Below are positions 17,307-26,448 of a stretch of DNA of 39,071 nt, in pieces. The position numbers were made by a program, and so were the translations under genes. Source of the stretch: Petrimonas sp. Its GTDB lineage: Bacteria; Bacteroidota; Bacteroidia; Bacteroidales; Dysgonomonadaceae. The stretch covers positions 1 to 39,071 of the forward strand of contig DUNG01000019.1 in assembly GCA_012839475.1 (NCBI GenBank), in the 5' to 3' direction. Position 1 is the first letter of the stretch; each line of letters starts with the position of its first letter. The notes under the pieces are model-generated. The model made no database searches, was not told the origin of the DNA, and saw only the letters and a list, made by a program, of their open reading frames with translations.

Positions 17307-18731
17307 ATGGTATCGAGAAGAAAATTCATAAAAACCGGTATTGGGACGTTGGGCAGCATTTCATTTCTACATGGAGGGTGCGTGCGAACGGGAAACAAAT
17401 CCAACGAACAAATTTCCCCTACCTCTCCCCTTAATGCTATCAAAGGAAATATTACAGTCACCAACGTTGGCCTTCAATTTGAACGTGAACCCCTTCTAAG
17501 TCCTTTTGGCTTCAAAGGAGGCTACCTCACCGAGTTATGGCAGGCCATAAGCTTCCTTGAAAGTGATAATGGGCAACATGCTATTGGCCTAGGGACGCAA
17601 AGCGTACTATGGTCTGACGATACTGTTTTCTCCACCAGCTCGGAAGTAGGGGGAAATACCTACATGCTTGCTTTAACCGAGTACGCGCTCCGGCTGCTTA
17701 AAAACAACTCTTTCAACTCCCCCATGGACTTAATTGATCCATTGTGCGAGGAGGTATTCGAGTACGGGAAAACGATCACGTCCAACCCGAATCTTCGCAA
17801 AACGTTCGCTTTAAACGCGCTGGTACCTATCGATAATGCCCTTTGGCTACTCTACGCGAAAGAGAGAGGGATTACTAATTTCGATGACCTGATCCCGCCG
17901 GAATACCAATCCGCTTTCTCGACGAAACATGAGAAGCTTGCAGCGATTCCCCTGATTTCGTACAACGTGACTCCCGAAGAGCTGAGAAAGGAGGTGGAAA
18001 TGGGCTATTTCTTTATGAAGGTGAAGATCGGGCAACCGGGTACCCAGGAGGAGATGCTAGAAAAAGATAAGATACGCCTCACCGAAATTCACGAGGTACT
18101 GAAGGATTTCTCAACCCCCTACACGGAAAACGGGAAGTTACCCTACTATTTTGACGCGAATGGAAGATACGAGACGAAAGATTCATTTTACCGGTTTTTA
18201 GAACACGCTGAAAAGATGGGCGCGTTGGAACAAATAGTGATGATTGAAGAACCTTTCTCCGAGGATTTGAAAATAGATGTATCGGATATTCCGGTTCGCT
18301 TGGCGGTAGATGAAAGCGCACATACGGATAAAGATATGATTGAACGTGCGAGCATGGGGTACAAGGCGGTGGCACTTAAACCCATAGCTAAAACCCTAAG
18401 CATGAGCATGAAGATAGCAAAGGTAGCAACGGAGAGAAATATTCCCTGTTTTTGTGCCGATTTAACGGTCAACCCCGTGCTGGTGGAGTGGAATAAAAAC
18501 GTTGCCTCACGGCTCCCAGCCTTTCCCGGTTTAGACAACTTGGGGTTGATTGAGAGCAACGGGCACCAAAACTACGTGAACTGGAAGCAGATGCAACAAA
18601 GGTTTCCTCAACACGAAGCGCCCTGGGTAGAGGTAAAAGGCGGGTTTTACCAAGTTAACGAGGACTTTTTCAATACCGGGGGTGGGATTTTTGACCCCAT
18701 CCCCTATTACGAGACGATGTTTCTTGAATAA
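17307..18731 (+). CDS. Exported enolase-superfamily enzyme (mandelate racemase/dipeptide epimerase-like)
   Basis: Metal-dependent enzyme that abstracts the proton next to a carboxylate. The N-terminus has a twin-arginine motif (SRRKFIK) and a possible lipobox (HGGC, about Cys25). The catalytic set is visible: the KVK pair (Lys238/Lys240), metal ligands Asp283 (FDANGR), Glu314 (MIEEPF) and Asp335 (AVDES), and the opposite Lys358 (ALKP). This two-lysine arrangement fits the muconate-lactonising/Ala-Glu epimerase subgroups; the substrate is unknown. At 474 aa it is longer than the usual ~360-400, mostly at the N-terminus. It is first in a run of six genes that all encode exported enzymes, so a sugar acid or a modified peptide are both possible substrates. 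Confidence 0.85.
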   Translation: MVSRRKFIKTGIGTLGSISFLHGGCVRTGNKSNEQISPTSPLNAIKGNITVTNVGLQFEREPLLSPFGFKGGYLTELWQAISFLESDNGQHAIGLGTQSVLWSDDTVFSTSSEVGGNTYMLALTEYALRLLKNNSFNSPMDLIDPLCEEVFEYGKTITSNPNLRKTFALNALVPIDNALWLLYAKERGITNFDDLIPPEYQSAFSTKHEKLAAIPLISYNVTPEELRKEVEMGYFFMKVKIGQPGTQEEMLEKDKIRLTEIHEVLKDFSTPYTENGKLPYYFDANGRYETKDSFYRFLEHAEKMGALEQIVMIEEPFSEDLKIDVSDIPVRLAVDESAHTDKDMIERASMGYKAVALKPIAKTLSMSMKIAKVATERNIPCFCADLTVNPVLVEWNKNVASRLPAFPGLDNLGLIESNGHQNYVNWKQMQQRFPQHEAPWVEVKGGFYQVNEDFFNTGGGIFDPIPYYETMFLE

Positions 18732-18828
18732 GAAGTTGAAACATAAAAAGAGAAGAGTGGTATGAGACCGATAGGATAAAAGGTTCCATACACAATAGTA
18801 AAAACAATAGTAAAAGTAAAATAATCGT

Positions 18829-20250
18829 ATGCAAACAAAAACAACACGAAGGGATTTCTTGAAGAAATCAAGCGCGGCGGTCGCCGGTTTATCGGTATCG
18901 GGACTAGGGAGTAGATCGGTAGCTGCACCAATTATGGACACAAAGAAGAAGATCATTGGCGCAAACGATAAAATACGCGTCGGCTTTATAGGGGTAGGTA
19001 ACCGCGGAACACAACTCATGCACCTGTTCATGGAGCAACCCGATTGTGAAGTGACAGCCCTCTGTGATGTATATGAGCCCTACGTAACACGAGATTTCTC
19101 CGCGGTACACGAGCGCTACGTGAAAGATATGAAAGAAAAGATTCCCAGAATGGGTGAGAAGTTCCCTAACAAAGTGAAGACTTTCAAAGATTATCGACTG
19201 CTGTTGGAGGATAATGATATTGATGCGGTTTGTATAGGAACACCAGACCACTGGCACGCCCTACAAACCATTGACGCTATTGATGCGGGGAAGGATGTTT
19301 TCGTAGAAAAACCGCTATCGAAAACCATAGCGGAAGGCCGAAAGATGGTGGAAGCGGGGAATAGCAGCCGACAGGTAGTGGCCGTGGGATTGAATAGGCG
19401 CGGGGCAACAATTTTCCAGAAACTGGCAAAAGAGGTTCCGGCAGGTAAAATCGGCAAAGTAACTTTTGCAACCGCGTGTCACGTAGGCAATATGGCGCCG
19501 AATGGTATTGGAAAGCTGCAGCCTGAGACTCCTCCTGCCAATTTCGATTGGGATATGTGGCTCGGTCCAAGGGCATATAGACCTTACCAATACAACATCG
19601 CACCCTACATGTTCCGGTGGTGGGAAGATTACGCCAACCAAATTTCAAACAACGGGGTACACTACCTTGACCTGTTGCGGTGGCTACTGAACGAAGATGC
19701 TCCGGCAGTGATAAGTGCTCACGGGGGGAAATACGTGGTGGACGATGACCGCACTATCCCCGACACGATGCATGTCACCTATGAATTCAAATCGGGCGTG
19801 TTGGTCACGCTAACCATTTTGGAAGGTAGTAGCGGTAGCTTCATCCCGCACGGCTTTCTTGAGTTAAGGGGTACGAAAGGTACCCTGCATACCGGTGAGA
19901 ACGATTACAAGATCACTCCCGCTATCCCCGGCCAATTTCAAACGTGGCAGCCGATGATAGAGGCTGAGAACTACACACTTAATACAAATGACACGCTCCT
20001 GATCGATGGAAGCTACAAGGATAGCGCGTTCAATTTGATCCGCAACTTCTTGGACTGCGTGAAATCGCGCGAGCAGCCGTGGGCTACGCTCGAGATCGGG
20101 CACCGTTCCACTACTATGGCGCATCTGGGTACGATTGCCCTGTTGACGGGTGAAAGGCTTGAGTGGGATGCGGTAAACGAACGATTTAAAAATTCAGAAA
20201 CGGCGAACAAATACCTCTCTTACGAGTACAGGAAGCCGTGGAAATTGTAA
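18829..20250 (+). CDS. Exported Gfo/Idh/MocA family oxidoreductase (first)
   Basis: NAD(P)-dependent sugar or cyclitol dehydrogenase. A Tat-type signal (TTRRDFLKK, then a hydrophobic stretch to about residue 34) suggests export of the folded, cofactor-loaded enzyme. The Rossmann motif is VGFIGVGNRG (about 52-61). GTPDHWHA lies near residue 141, and the conserved EKP motif is at Glu160-Lys161-Pro162. The substrate-side signature NNGVHYLDLLRWLL places it in the large Bacteroidota/Planctomycete subgroup found in carbohydrate loci. The length (473 aa) is normal. The gap to the next gene, 341 bases, holds a second promoter. Confidence 0.9.
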   Translation: MQTKTTRRDFLKKSSAAVAGLSVSGLGSRSVAAPIMDTKKKIIGANDKIRVGFIGVGNRGTQLMHLFMEQPDCEVTALCDVYEPYVTRDFSAVHERYVKDMKEKIPRMGEKFPNKVKTFKDYRLLLEDNDIDAVCIGTPDHWHALQTIDAIDAGKDVFVEKPLSKTIAEGRKMVEAGNSSRQVVAVGLNRRGATIFQKLAKEVPAGKIGKVTFATACHVGNMAPNGIGKLQPETPPANFDWDMWLGPRAYRPYQYNIAPYMFRWWEDYANQISNNGVHYLDLLRWLLNEDAPAVISAHGGKYVVDDDRTIPDTMHVTYEFKSGVLVTLTILEGSSGSFIPHGFLELRGTKGTLHTGENDYKITPAIPGQFQTWQPMIEAENYTLNTNDTLLIDGSYKDSAFNLIRNFLDCVKSREQPWATLEIGHRSTTMAHLGTIALLTGERLEWDAVNERFKNSETANKYLSYEYRKPWKL

Positions 20251-20591
20251 CCATCAAATCCATAAAACTCACAATGAAATGAAATGTAAAGGTGTCAAAT
20301 CAACTTTTTGAAATGAGTTGCTTGCTTTCAAGACGAAATACTTGTAAGTCAAATTACAGCTTCTATTGACAGGGAAAACCTAAAGTAACCCGTTTTCACC
20401 AAACTGATATTTTTAAGGGTGTTACCCCTATGGTCGTCGCCATACCTTACCGCTAAAATATTCTCCCTATGGTTTGTTTATTAAACTTGATTCTATTAAA
20501 CTTGTAGATTGCTTAACTGTAAAAATATTGCATTAGAATACCTGAAGCAGTAGCTAATAACCTGAAGTATCATTTAAAATAATCTAAGAAT
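20251..20591. other. 341-base intergenic region with operator-like repeats
   Basis: It holds GGGT-gtt-ACCC (20417-20427), an adjoining TATGG-6-CCATA palindrome (20429-20444), CCCTATGGT twice (20426-20434, 20465-20473), ATTAAACTTG twice (20480-20489, 20495-20504) and a promoter (20473-20504). No gene is seen; the first ~140 bases show nothing recognisable. Confidence 0.6.
20473..20504 (+). promoter_or_regulatory. Predicted promoter of the second Gfo/Idh gene
   Basis: TTTG at 20473-20476, 20 bases, then TAAACTTG at 20497-20504 (7 of 8). It implies an ~80-base 5' leader. The -7 element is the second of two direct ATTAAACTTG repeats, and the -33 element abuts the second CCCTATGGT repeat, so a bound regulator could block it. 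Confidence 0.45.
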
Positions 20592-22112
20592 ATGACAACC
20601 TATTCACGAAGAAATTTTCTGAAAACGGCAGCCGCGGGTGCCGTGGGATTGACTATCGTTCCCAACAACATCCTGGGTAAGTCATTCGGCCATATGGCTC
20701 CCAGCGACAAGTTGAACATCGCCGGTATCGGTGTAGGTGGAATGGGACGCCGCAACCTGGCCAACATGAAAACGGAAAACATCGTCGCGCTATGCGACGT
20801 AGACTGGAACTACGCAACGAAAACGTTCCAGGATTATCCCAACGCTGAGCGATTTAAGGACTGGAGGGAGATGTTCGACAAGATGGCCAAGAGCATCGAT
20901 GCTATCGTGGTAGCCACACCCGACCACACCCACGCCGGAGTAGCGGCGCACGCCATCACCCTGGGCAAGCACGCTTACGTACAGAAGCCACTCACCCATA
21001 GCGTGTACGAGTCACGGTTGCTGACCAAGCTGGCCAAGAAGCACCGGGTAGCTACCCAGATGGGAAACCAAGGGAACTCCTTCGATTGGTGTCGCCAAGT
21101 CACCGAGTGGATTCATTCGGGTGTGATTGGTGACGTCTACGAGGTGCACTGCTGGACAGACCGGCCCATATGGCCACAAGGCCTGGCCGAGCCCAAGGGG
21201 GGCGTACCCATCCCCGCCACGCTCGATTGGGACCTGTTCATTGGGCCTGCGGAAAAGCGGCCTTACGACCCCGCCTATACACCTTGGAACTGGAGGGGAT
21301 TCTGGGACTTCGGAACCGGTGCGCTGGGCGACATGGCCTGCCACATCATGGACCCACTCTACTGGGCGCTAGACCTGAAGTACCCTATTAGCGTGGAAGG
21401 CAGCTCCACACTCGCTAACCTCTACTCGCCGCCACAAGCCCAAAAGGTCACCTACAAGTTCCCGGCACGGCCACCCAAGGGGAAGGTGAACATGCCCGAG
21501 CTGATCGTCCACTGGTACGACGGTGGGCTGGTACCGGATCGCCCCGCTGAATTGAAAGATGGAGAGATGATGGGAGACGAGAACGGGGGAATTATCTTCA
21601 TCGGAACCAAGGGGAAGATCATGACCGGGTGCTACGGGATGAACCCGACGCTTCTGCCGACCTCCCTAATGAGCGACTTCACCCAACCGGAACCGACGCT
21701 TCCCCGCGTGAAAGGGGGTAATGGGAATATCTGGGACACTGACGCCCATGAGCAGGACTGGATACGGGCGTGCAAGGAGTCGCCAGACAATAGGATGGAA
21801 GCCTCCTCCAACTTCCAGTTCTCGGGACCCTTCAACGAGATGGTGGTGATGGGCGTTTTGGCCACTCGCCTCTCGGGGTTGTACGGCTTGCACCGGGAAC
21901 TGAAGTGGGACGGTGAGGAAATGCGGTTTACCAACATTTCACCGAACGATACCATCAAGATCGTGACGGTCGACGAGTACGCGGTAATAGATGGCGATCC
22001 CAAGTTCGACCGCCGCTTCGCCGAGTTCAACGCGTTGGAGATGGCTAACGAGTGGATCAAACATACCTACCGGAACGGATTCACGTTACCGCCAATGCCC
22101 GACAACGTGTAA
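20592..22112 (+). CDS. Exported Gfo/Idh/MocA family oxidoreductase (second, QKP variant)
   Basis: A 506-aa NAD(P)-dependent oxidoreductase with a strong Tat signal (SRRNFLKTAAAGAVG). Rossmann motif IGVGGMGRRN (about 46-55); VVATPDHTHAG near residue 111. The usual EKP catalytic motif reads QKP here (Gln131-Lys132-Pro133), a variant known from this exported subgroup; the lysine is kept. WNWRGFWDFGTGALGDMACHIMD, typical of the subgroup, lies in the middle. It differs strongly from the first Gfo/Idh protein in sequence, so the two are not a recent duplication and probably act on different substrates or positions. It has its own promoter. Confidence 0.9.
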   Translation: MTTYSRRNFLKTAAAGAVGLTIVPNNILGKSFGHMAPSDKLNIAGIGVGGMGRRNLANMKTENIVALCDVDWNYATKTFQDYPNAERFKDWREMFDKMAKSIDAIVVATPDHTHAGVAAHAITLGKHAYVQKPLTHSVYESRLLTKLAKKHRVATQMGNQGNSFDWCRQVTEWIHSGVIGDVYEVHCWTDRPIWPQGLAEPKGGVPIPATLDWDLFIGPAEKRPYDPAYTPWNWRGFWDFGTGALGDMACHIMDPLYWALDLKYPISVEGSSTLANLYSPPQAQKVTYKFPARPPKGKVNMPELIVHWYDGGLVPDRPAELKDGEMMGDENGGIIFIGTKGKIMTGCYGMNPTLLPTSLMSDFTQPEPTLPRVKGGNGNIWDTDAHEQDWIRACKESPDNRMEASSNFQFSGPFNEMVVMGVLATRLSGLYGLHRELKWDGEEMRFTNISPNDTIKIVTVDEYAVIDGDPKFDRRFAEFNALEMANEWIKHTYRNGFTLPPMPDNV

Positions 22113-22143
22113 GGTGGGCAAATGAAAATGAGAAACAAACCAA

Positions 22144-22178
22144 GCGATGCGTCCCCGAATTAATCGGGTACGCATCGC
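22144..22178 (+). terminator. Strong hairpin between the second Gfo/Idh gene and the TIM-barrel gene
   Basis: Arms GCGATGCGT (22144-22152) and ACGCATCGC (22170-22178) enclose a second stem CCCGA/TCGGG with a 5-base loop. There is no U-tract after it, so it may be an mRNA-processing or stability element rather than a terminator. It covers the far-upstream in-frame start of the next gene, arguing against that start. Confidence 0.45.
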
Positions 22179-22260
22179 ATTAAACAATCAATCGTATGAA
22201 ACCGACATGATTAAAAGCGAGTTCCATATGATACCTTTTAATTATAAACGTTTTAATCAC

Positions 22261-23133
22261 ATGAAAATGAAATTTAACAAATGGTTACTGATTGCCCTTG
22301 TAGGCTCCCTATTCGCCTGCACCGGCACAAAGACGAAAACGGAAACAATAACGGAAACGAAAGCTGAACAACAGGGATGGAAGCTGTCGATGCAGTCCTA
22401 CACCTTCCACCTGTTTAGCGTGGTGGAATCACTGGATAAAACCAAGGAACTGGGACTGCAATACATCGAGATATACCCCGGACAAAAAATGGGAGAGGGT
22501 TTCGGGGATGCCGTTTTTGGCTATGCCCTCACCAGTGAACAACGGCAACAGCTTAAGGAGTTGGCCAAATCGAAGGAGGTGAAAATCATCTCTTCCGGTG
22601 TCTGGACACCCGCCCGTGACGAGTGGGAACAGGTGTTCGCCTTTGCCAAAGAGATGGAGATGGAGTTCATCAGCGCCGAGCCTGCCCGGGAGGATTGGGA
22701 CCTGGTGGAAGAGCTCGCGAAGCGAGAGGGGATAAAGGTGGCTTGTCACAACCACCCCAACGAAGCCTCCTACTGGAAGCCGGAGATCCTGCTGGAGTGC
22801 ATCGGGGAAAGAAACCCCCTCTTAGGATCGAGCGCCGACGTGGGCCACTTCTTGCGGATGGGCATTGAGCCGATTCCTGCCTTGCAAGAGCTGGAGGGAA
22901 GACTGATTGCCTTGCACTTCAAAGACATCGCGCCCAAGGGCGATGAGGAGACGTTTGAAGACGTGATCTGGGGCACTGGCGTGCTCAACGTGAAGGGAAT
23001 GCTGAAGGAGCTCAAGCGACAAGACTTCAAGGGTTTCTTCACGATCGAGTACGAGGCCGAATGGGACAATAACCTCCCACATATCAAAGAGTCCGTGGAG
23101 TACTTTAACCAAGTCGCGGAAGAGATATTGTAA
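22261..23133 (+). CDS. Exported sugar isomerase/epimerase-type TIM-barrel lipoprotein (AP endonuclease family 2 fold)
   Basis: A 290-aa lipoprotein: MKMKFNKWLLIALVGSLFAC, lipobox Cys20. The xylose-isomerase-like TIM barrel (PF01261) shows likely metal ligands Glu in FISAEPA, His in CHNHP, Asp/His in SADVGHF, His in ALHFKD and Glu in FTIEYEAEW. Proteins of this type often sit beside Gfo/Idh oxidoreductases and act as isomerases, epimerases or keto-glycoside lyases. The start at 22261 is chosen because the lipoprotein signal begins there; the in-frame codon at 22147 lies inside a hairpin and would put 38 polar residues before the signal. The next gene begins 16 bases after its stop. Confidence 0.85.
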   Translation: MKMKFNKWLLIALVGSLFACTGTKTKTETITETKAEQQGWKLSMQSYTFHLFSVVESLDKTKELGLQYIEIYPGQKMGEGFGDAVFGYALTSEQRQQLKELAKSKEVKIISSGVWTPARDEWEQVFAFAKEMEMEFISAEPAREDWDLVEELAKREGIKVACHNHPNEASYWKPEILLECIGERNPLLGSSADVGHFLRMGIEPIPALQELEGRLIALHFKDIAPKGDEETFEDVIWGTGVLNVKGMLKELKRQDFKGFFTIEYEAEWDNNLPHIKESVEYFNQVAEEIL

Positions 23134-23149
23134 GCCTACCAACATCCGC

Positions 23150-24562
23150 ATGAAGTCTACCAACAAGCAACTTTTCCCGGTACTTTCCCGGGTGTTACTT
23201 CCGGCACTCCTCCTGGTGGTATCGTTGTCGCTTTTGCTCACGTGCAGCGAAAGCCGCGTAGACCCAAACTATGAATTCCCCGATCCCCCGAAAAAAAACA
23301 AAGAGAAGCCCCGGTACATCTGGATCGATGCTGCGGCCAATTTTCGGGACTTCGCCAATAGCCGGGAAAATATTGCCCGTGACCTCGCGCTAGCCAAGGA
23401 TGTCGGTTTCACCGACATCGTAGTGGACGTACGTCCAATATCGGGCGACATCCTGTTTGCATCGTCCGTCGCGGGGGTCGAACAGGTTAAATGGGTAGGA
23501 GCTTGGGTGGACGGTGTCTACTCGAAGGTGGAACGCACCGCCACGTGGGACTACCTACAAGCCTTCATTGACGAGGGGCACAGGCTTGGGTTAAAGGTTC
23601 ATGCCGGTTTTAACACCATGGTGGGTGGACATAGCAGCGGGCTTGGCAGCTCGGGAATACTGTACAGAGACCCGTCGAAAAAGGAGTGGGCTACCTGCGA
23701 AAACCTATCCACCGGTATCGTGAACACCATGGACAGAGGAGGAGGAACCAAGTTTTTCAACCCGGTAAAAGATGAGGTGCAAGGCTACCTGTGCGGCCTA
23801 CTCAAAGACCTTGCCAAGTACGACCTGGATGGCATCGTGCTAGACCGAGGGCGATTCGGCGGCATCCAGTCCGATTTCTCCGACCTGACCAGGGAAAAAT
23901 TCGAAGCCTACCTCGGGAACATAAAGCTGGCGAACTTCCCGGAAGAGGTGCTACCCCCTGGTGCTACCATGCAACAGGTGATGAGCATGGATACCTATCC
24001 CCCCTACTTCACGAAGTGGCTGGAGTTTAGGGCAAAAACGATGTACGACTTTATGAGAAAGGCACGTGATGCCGTTAAGGCTATAAACGCTGACATCAAG
24101 TTCGGCGCCTACGTAGGGGGATGGTACTCCACCTACTACGAAGTGGGGGTCAACTGGGCCAGCCCCAAGTACAACTCAAGCCTATACTACAACTGGGCCA
24201 CCACGAAGTACATGGAGTATGGTTACGCGGAGTTGATGGACCAGATTCTTATTGGTGCCTACGCTTCCCCCCTGAGTGTGTATGGCTTTACCGAATGGAC
24301 CATGCAGGGTTTCTGTAGGCTGGCAAAAGAGAAAATATGGGACAGCTGCCCTTTGGTGGTAGGTGGCCCTGATGTAGGAAACTGGGATCCCGACAACAAG
24401 GCAACGCCACAACAAGAAAACCAGGCGATCGTTAACTCGGTTAAGGCGTGTATGGACGAGTGCGACGGCTACTTCCTGTTCGATATGATCCACCTGAAGT
24501 TGGCCAACCAATGGCAACAGGTGAAGGAGGGAATACATTTAGCGATCGGTGGCAACAAGTAG
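23150..24562 (+). CDS. GH10-like (alpha-amylase/DUF187-related) TIM-barrel lipoprotein
   Basis: A 470-aa envelope lipoprotein with a long signal ending in LLLTC (Cys32). After a Pro/Lys-rich spacer the domain opens with RYIWIDAAANFRDF and contains VGFTDIVVDVRPISGDILF, HRLGLKVHAGFNTMVGG and YDLDGIVLDRGRFGG, the pattern of hypothetical glycoside hydrolases related to the GHL10 family. It is only distantly similar to the other GH10-like lipoprotein at 2419-3954. Candidate catalytic acids are Asp in VLDRGR and acids later in the barrel, but I cannot assign them firmly. Tight spacing on both sides (16 and 36 bases) puts it in one operon with the TIM-barrel and FAD genes. Substrate unknown. Confidence 0.78.
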   Translation: MKSTNKQLFPVLSRVLLPALLLVVSLSLLLTCSESRVDPNYEFPDPPKKNKEKPRYIWIDAAANFRDFANSRENIARDLALAKDVGFTDIVVDVRPISGDILFASSVAGVEQVKWVGAWVDGVYSKVERTATWDYLQAFIDEGHRLGLKVHAGFNTMVGGHSSGLGSSGILYRDPSKKEWATCENLSTGIVNTMDRGGGTKFFNPVKDEVQGYLCGLLKDLAKYDLDGIVLDRGRFGGIQSDFSDLTREKFEAYLGNIKLANFPEEVLPPGATMQQVMSMDTYPPYFTKWLEFRAKTMYDFMRKARDAVKAINADIKFGAYVGGWYSTYYEVGVNWASPKYNSSLYYNWATTKYMEYGYAELMDQILIGAYASPLSVYGFTEWTMQGFCRLAKEKIWDSCPLVVGGPDVGNWDPDNKATPQQENQAIVNSVKACMDECDGYFLFDMIHLKLANQWQQVKEGIHLAIGGNK

Positions 24563-24598
24563 TAATATTTAAGCAAGAACTTCATAGGTATTGAAAAG

Positions 24599-26371
24599 AT
24601 GAACAGACGACGTTTTTTCACCTGTGTCGCCCTGATGGGCGGCACCGCGGCTGCACGGGGACACATTAGGCAACCCCTGTTTAGTGGGCAGCCGCTCTCT
24701 AACGGACAAGCACTGTCCAGTGTGCAGCCCCTGTACAATGAGCGACCCGGAGAGCGGGGCAACTTTAAGGCGCGTGAATTGAAAGCTGATGTGGTTATCA
24801 TCGGTGGCGGCATGGGAGGCTGTGCCGCTGCGCTCGCGTGTTGCCGAAATGGCCTGAGCGTGATCATGACCGAGGAGACCGACTGGATTGGGGGACAACT
24901 CTCCCAGCAGGGAGTGCCGCCCGATGAACACCAGTGGATTGAGACGCACGGGGCACCCCGGTCTTACCGTGACTACCGGAATAGGGTACGCGATTACTAC
25001 CGCCGCAACTACCCGATGACCGACGATGCCCGTGCCCGTGAGAACCTTAACCCGGGTAATGGTACCGTCTCCCGGCTATGCCACGAGCCGAGAGTGGCGG
25101 TGGCCGTTTTAAACGATATGCTCTCGCCCTACCTGAGTTCCGGGAAATTACAGATCCTAACCAATTACAAGGCGAAAAATGCCTATGTGAACAATGACCA
25201 GGTGCTGGGCGTGCAGGTACAACACCGCTACACGGGTGACCTCATGGTGCTGACGGGGGACACCTTCGTGGATGCCACGGAGTGCGGCGACCTATTGCCA
25301 CTAACCGGTACGGAGTACATTACCGGCACCGAGTCGAAACATGACACCGGGGAACTCCACGCACCGGAAAAGGCAAACCCGATGAACAACCAGGCGTTTA
25401 CCGTCTGCTTCGCCATGGACTACCAACCCGGTAAAGACAACGTGAAAGATCCCCCTGAAGGGTACCATTTTTGGAAAAACTACCTGCCCGATCTCACCCC
25501 CCCTTGGTCGGGAAAATTGCTGGATCTATCCTACTCCGATCCCCGTACGCTGGCTCCCAAACAGTTGGGATTCGACCCCAGCGGAAAGAACCTGGATGGG
25601 GTCTTAAACCTTTGGAACTACCGGCGGATCATCCATCGGAACAACTTCAGGGAAGGCACCTACGAAGGGGACATCACCATCGTTAACTGGCCACAGAATG
25701 ACTATTTCTTAGGAAACCTAATCGACGTGTCAGAAGATGAGTTCCAAAAAACGGTGAAACAGGGGAAGCAACTTAGCCACTCCCTCTTCTACTGGTTGCA
25801 GACCGAAGCACCTCGTCCTGATGGAGGAGCCGGGTGGCCGGGATTGAGGCTGCGCGGAGACATCATGGGCACGGAAGACGGGATGGCCAAATACCCCTAT
25901 ATCCGGGAATCAAGGAGGATAAAGGGGGAATTTACCGTGTTGGAAGAGCACGTGGGCGCGGAAAACCGAATGATGGTAGCCGGTGAAAAAGAGGGCGCAA
26001 AAGCAGCCAGTTTCTATGACAGCGTGGGCATTGGATATTACCCCATTGACCTTCATCCCAGCACGGGAGGAAACAATTACGTCGACTTTCCATCACTCCC
26101 CTTTCAAATCCCGCTGGGTGCGCTGCTCCCCGTGCGGATGAACAACCTACTCCCCGCGAATAAAAACATCGGCACCACCCATATCACCAACGGGTGCTAC
26201 CGACTGCACCCGGTGGAGTGGAGCATTGGTGAAGCCGTAGGGCAACTAATAGCCTTCTCACGTTCATCTAACGTTCCCTTTAAGGCGGTAAGGGCTAAGC
26301 GCGAACTGCTGGGCGATTTTCAAAGGATGCTGCATGAGCAGGGCGTAGAGACGGAATGGCCGATCGGTTAA
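24599..26371 (+). CDS. Exported FAD-dependent oxidoreductase (FAD_oxidored, PF12831)
   Basis: A 590-aa flavoprotein. The N-terminus MNRRRFFTCVALMGG resembles a Tat signal with three arginines. It is followed by a repetitive linker (residues 25-47: QPLFSG, QPLSNG, QALSSV, QPLYN). The FAD-binding motif is VVIIGGGMGGCAAA (about 65-78), then TEETDWIGGQLSQQG, and TFVDATECGDLLPLTG further on, all typical of PF12831. The C-terminal part contains NKNIGTTHITNGCYRLHPVEWSIGEAVGQL. Such proteins occur in Bacteroidota and Planctomycete carbohydrate loci, but their reactions are mostly unknown. It ends the six-gene cluster, just before a bidirectional terminator. Confidence 0.85.
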   Translation: MNRRRFFTCVALMGGTAAARGHIRQPLFSGQPLSNGQALSSVQPLYNERPGERGNFKARELKADVVIIGGGMGGCAAALACCRNGLSVIMTEETDWIGGQLSQQGVPPDEHQWIETHGAPRSYRDYRNRVRDYYRRNYPMTDDARARENLNPGNGTVSRLCHEPRVAVAVLNDMLSPYLSSGKLQILTNYKAKNAYVNNDQVLGVQVQHRYTGDLMVLTGDTFVDATECGDLLPLTGTEYITGTESKHDTGELHAPEKANPMNNQAFTVCFAMDYQPGKDNVKDPPEGYHFWKNYLPDLTPPWSGKLLDLSYSDPRTLAPKQLGFDPSGKNLDGVLNLWNYRRIIHRNNFREGTYEGDITIVNWPQNDYFLGNLIDVSEDEFQKTVKQGKQLSHSLFYWLQTEAPRPDGGAGWPGLRLRGDIMGTEDGMAKYPYIRESRRIKGEFTVLEEHVGAENRMMVAGEKEGAKAASFYDSVGIGYYPIDLHPSTGGNNYVDFPSLPFQIPLGALLPVRMNNLLPANKNIGTTHITNGCYRLHPVEWSIGEAVGQLIAFSRSSNVPFKAVRAKRELLGDFQRMLHEQGVETEWPIG

Positions 26372-26389
26372 CAACTATTAAAAAGCAAT

Positions 26390-26428
26390 AAAAAAAGGAA
26401 CAGACCCCAGCAGTTTGCTCCTTTTTTT
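26390..26428. terminator. Bidirectional intrinsic terminator
   Basis: AAAAAAAGGA...TCCTTTTTTT stem (26390-26402 with 26416-26428) with T-tracts on both strands, between the converging FAD oxidoreductase and HU genes. One interior position is G-U on the minus strand. Confidence 0.75.
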
Positions 26429-26448
26429 AATTTTTCAGCGCTTTGCCC

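Noticed and set aside
22147-22260. N-terminal extension of the TIM-barrel lipoprotein
   Set aside because: The start lies in a strong hairpin and would bury the lipoprotein signal 38 residues inside the protein.
2419-24562. Recent duplication of the two GH10-like lipoproteins
   Set aside because: They share only fold-level motifs, with no long matching stretch, so they are distant relatives rather than a recent copy.
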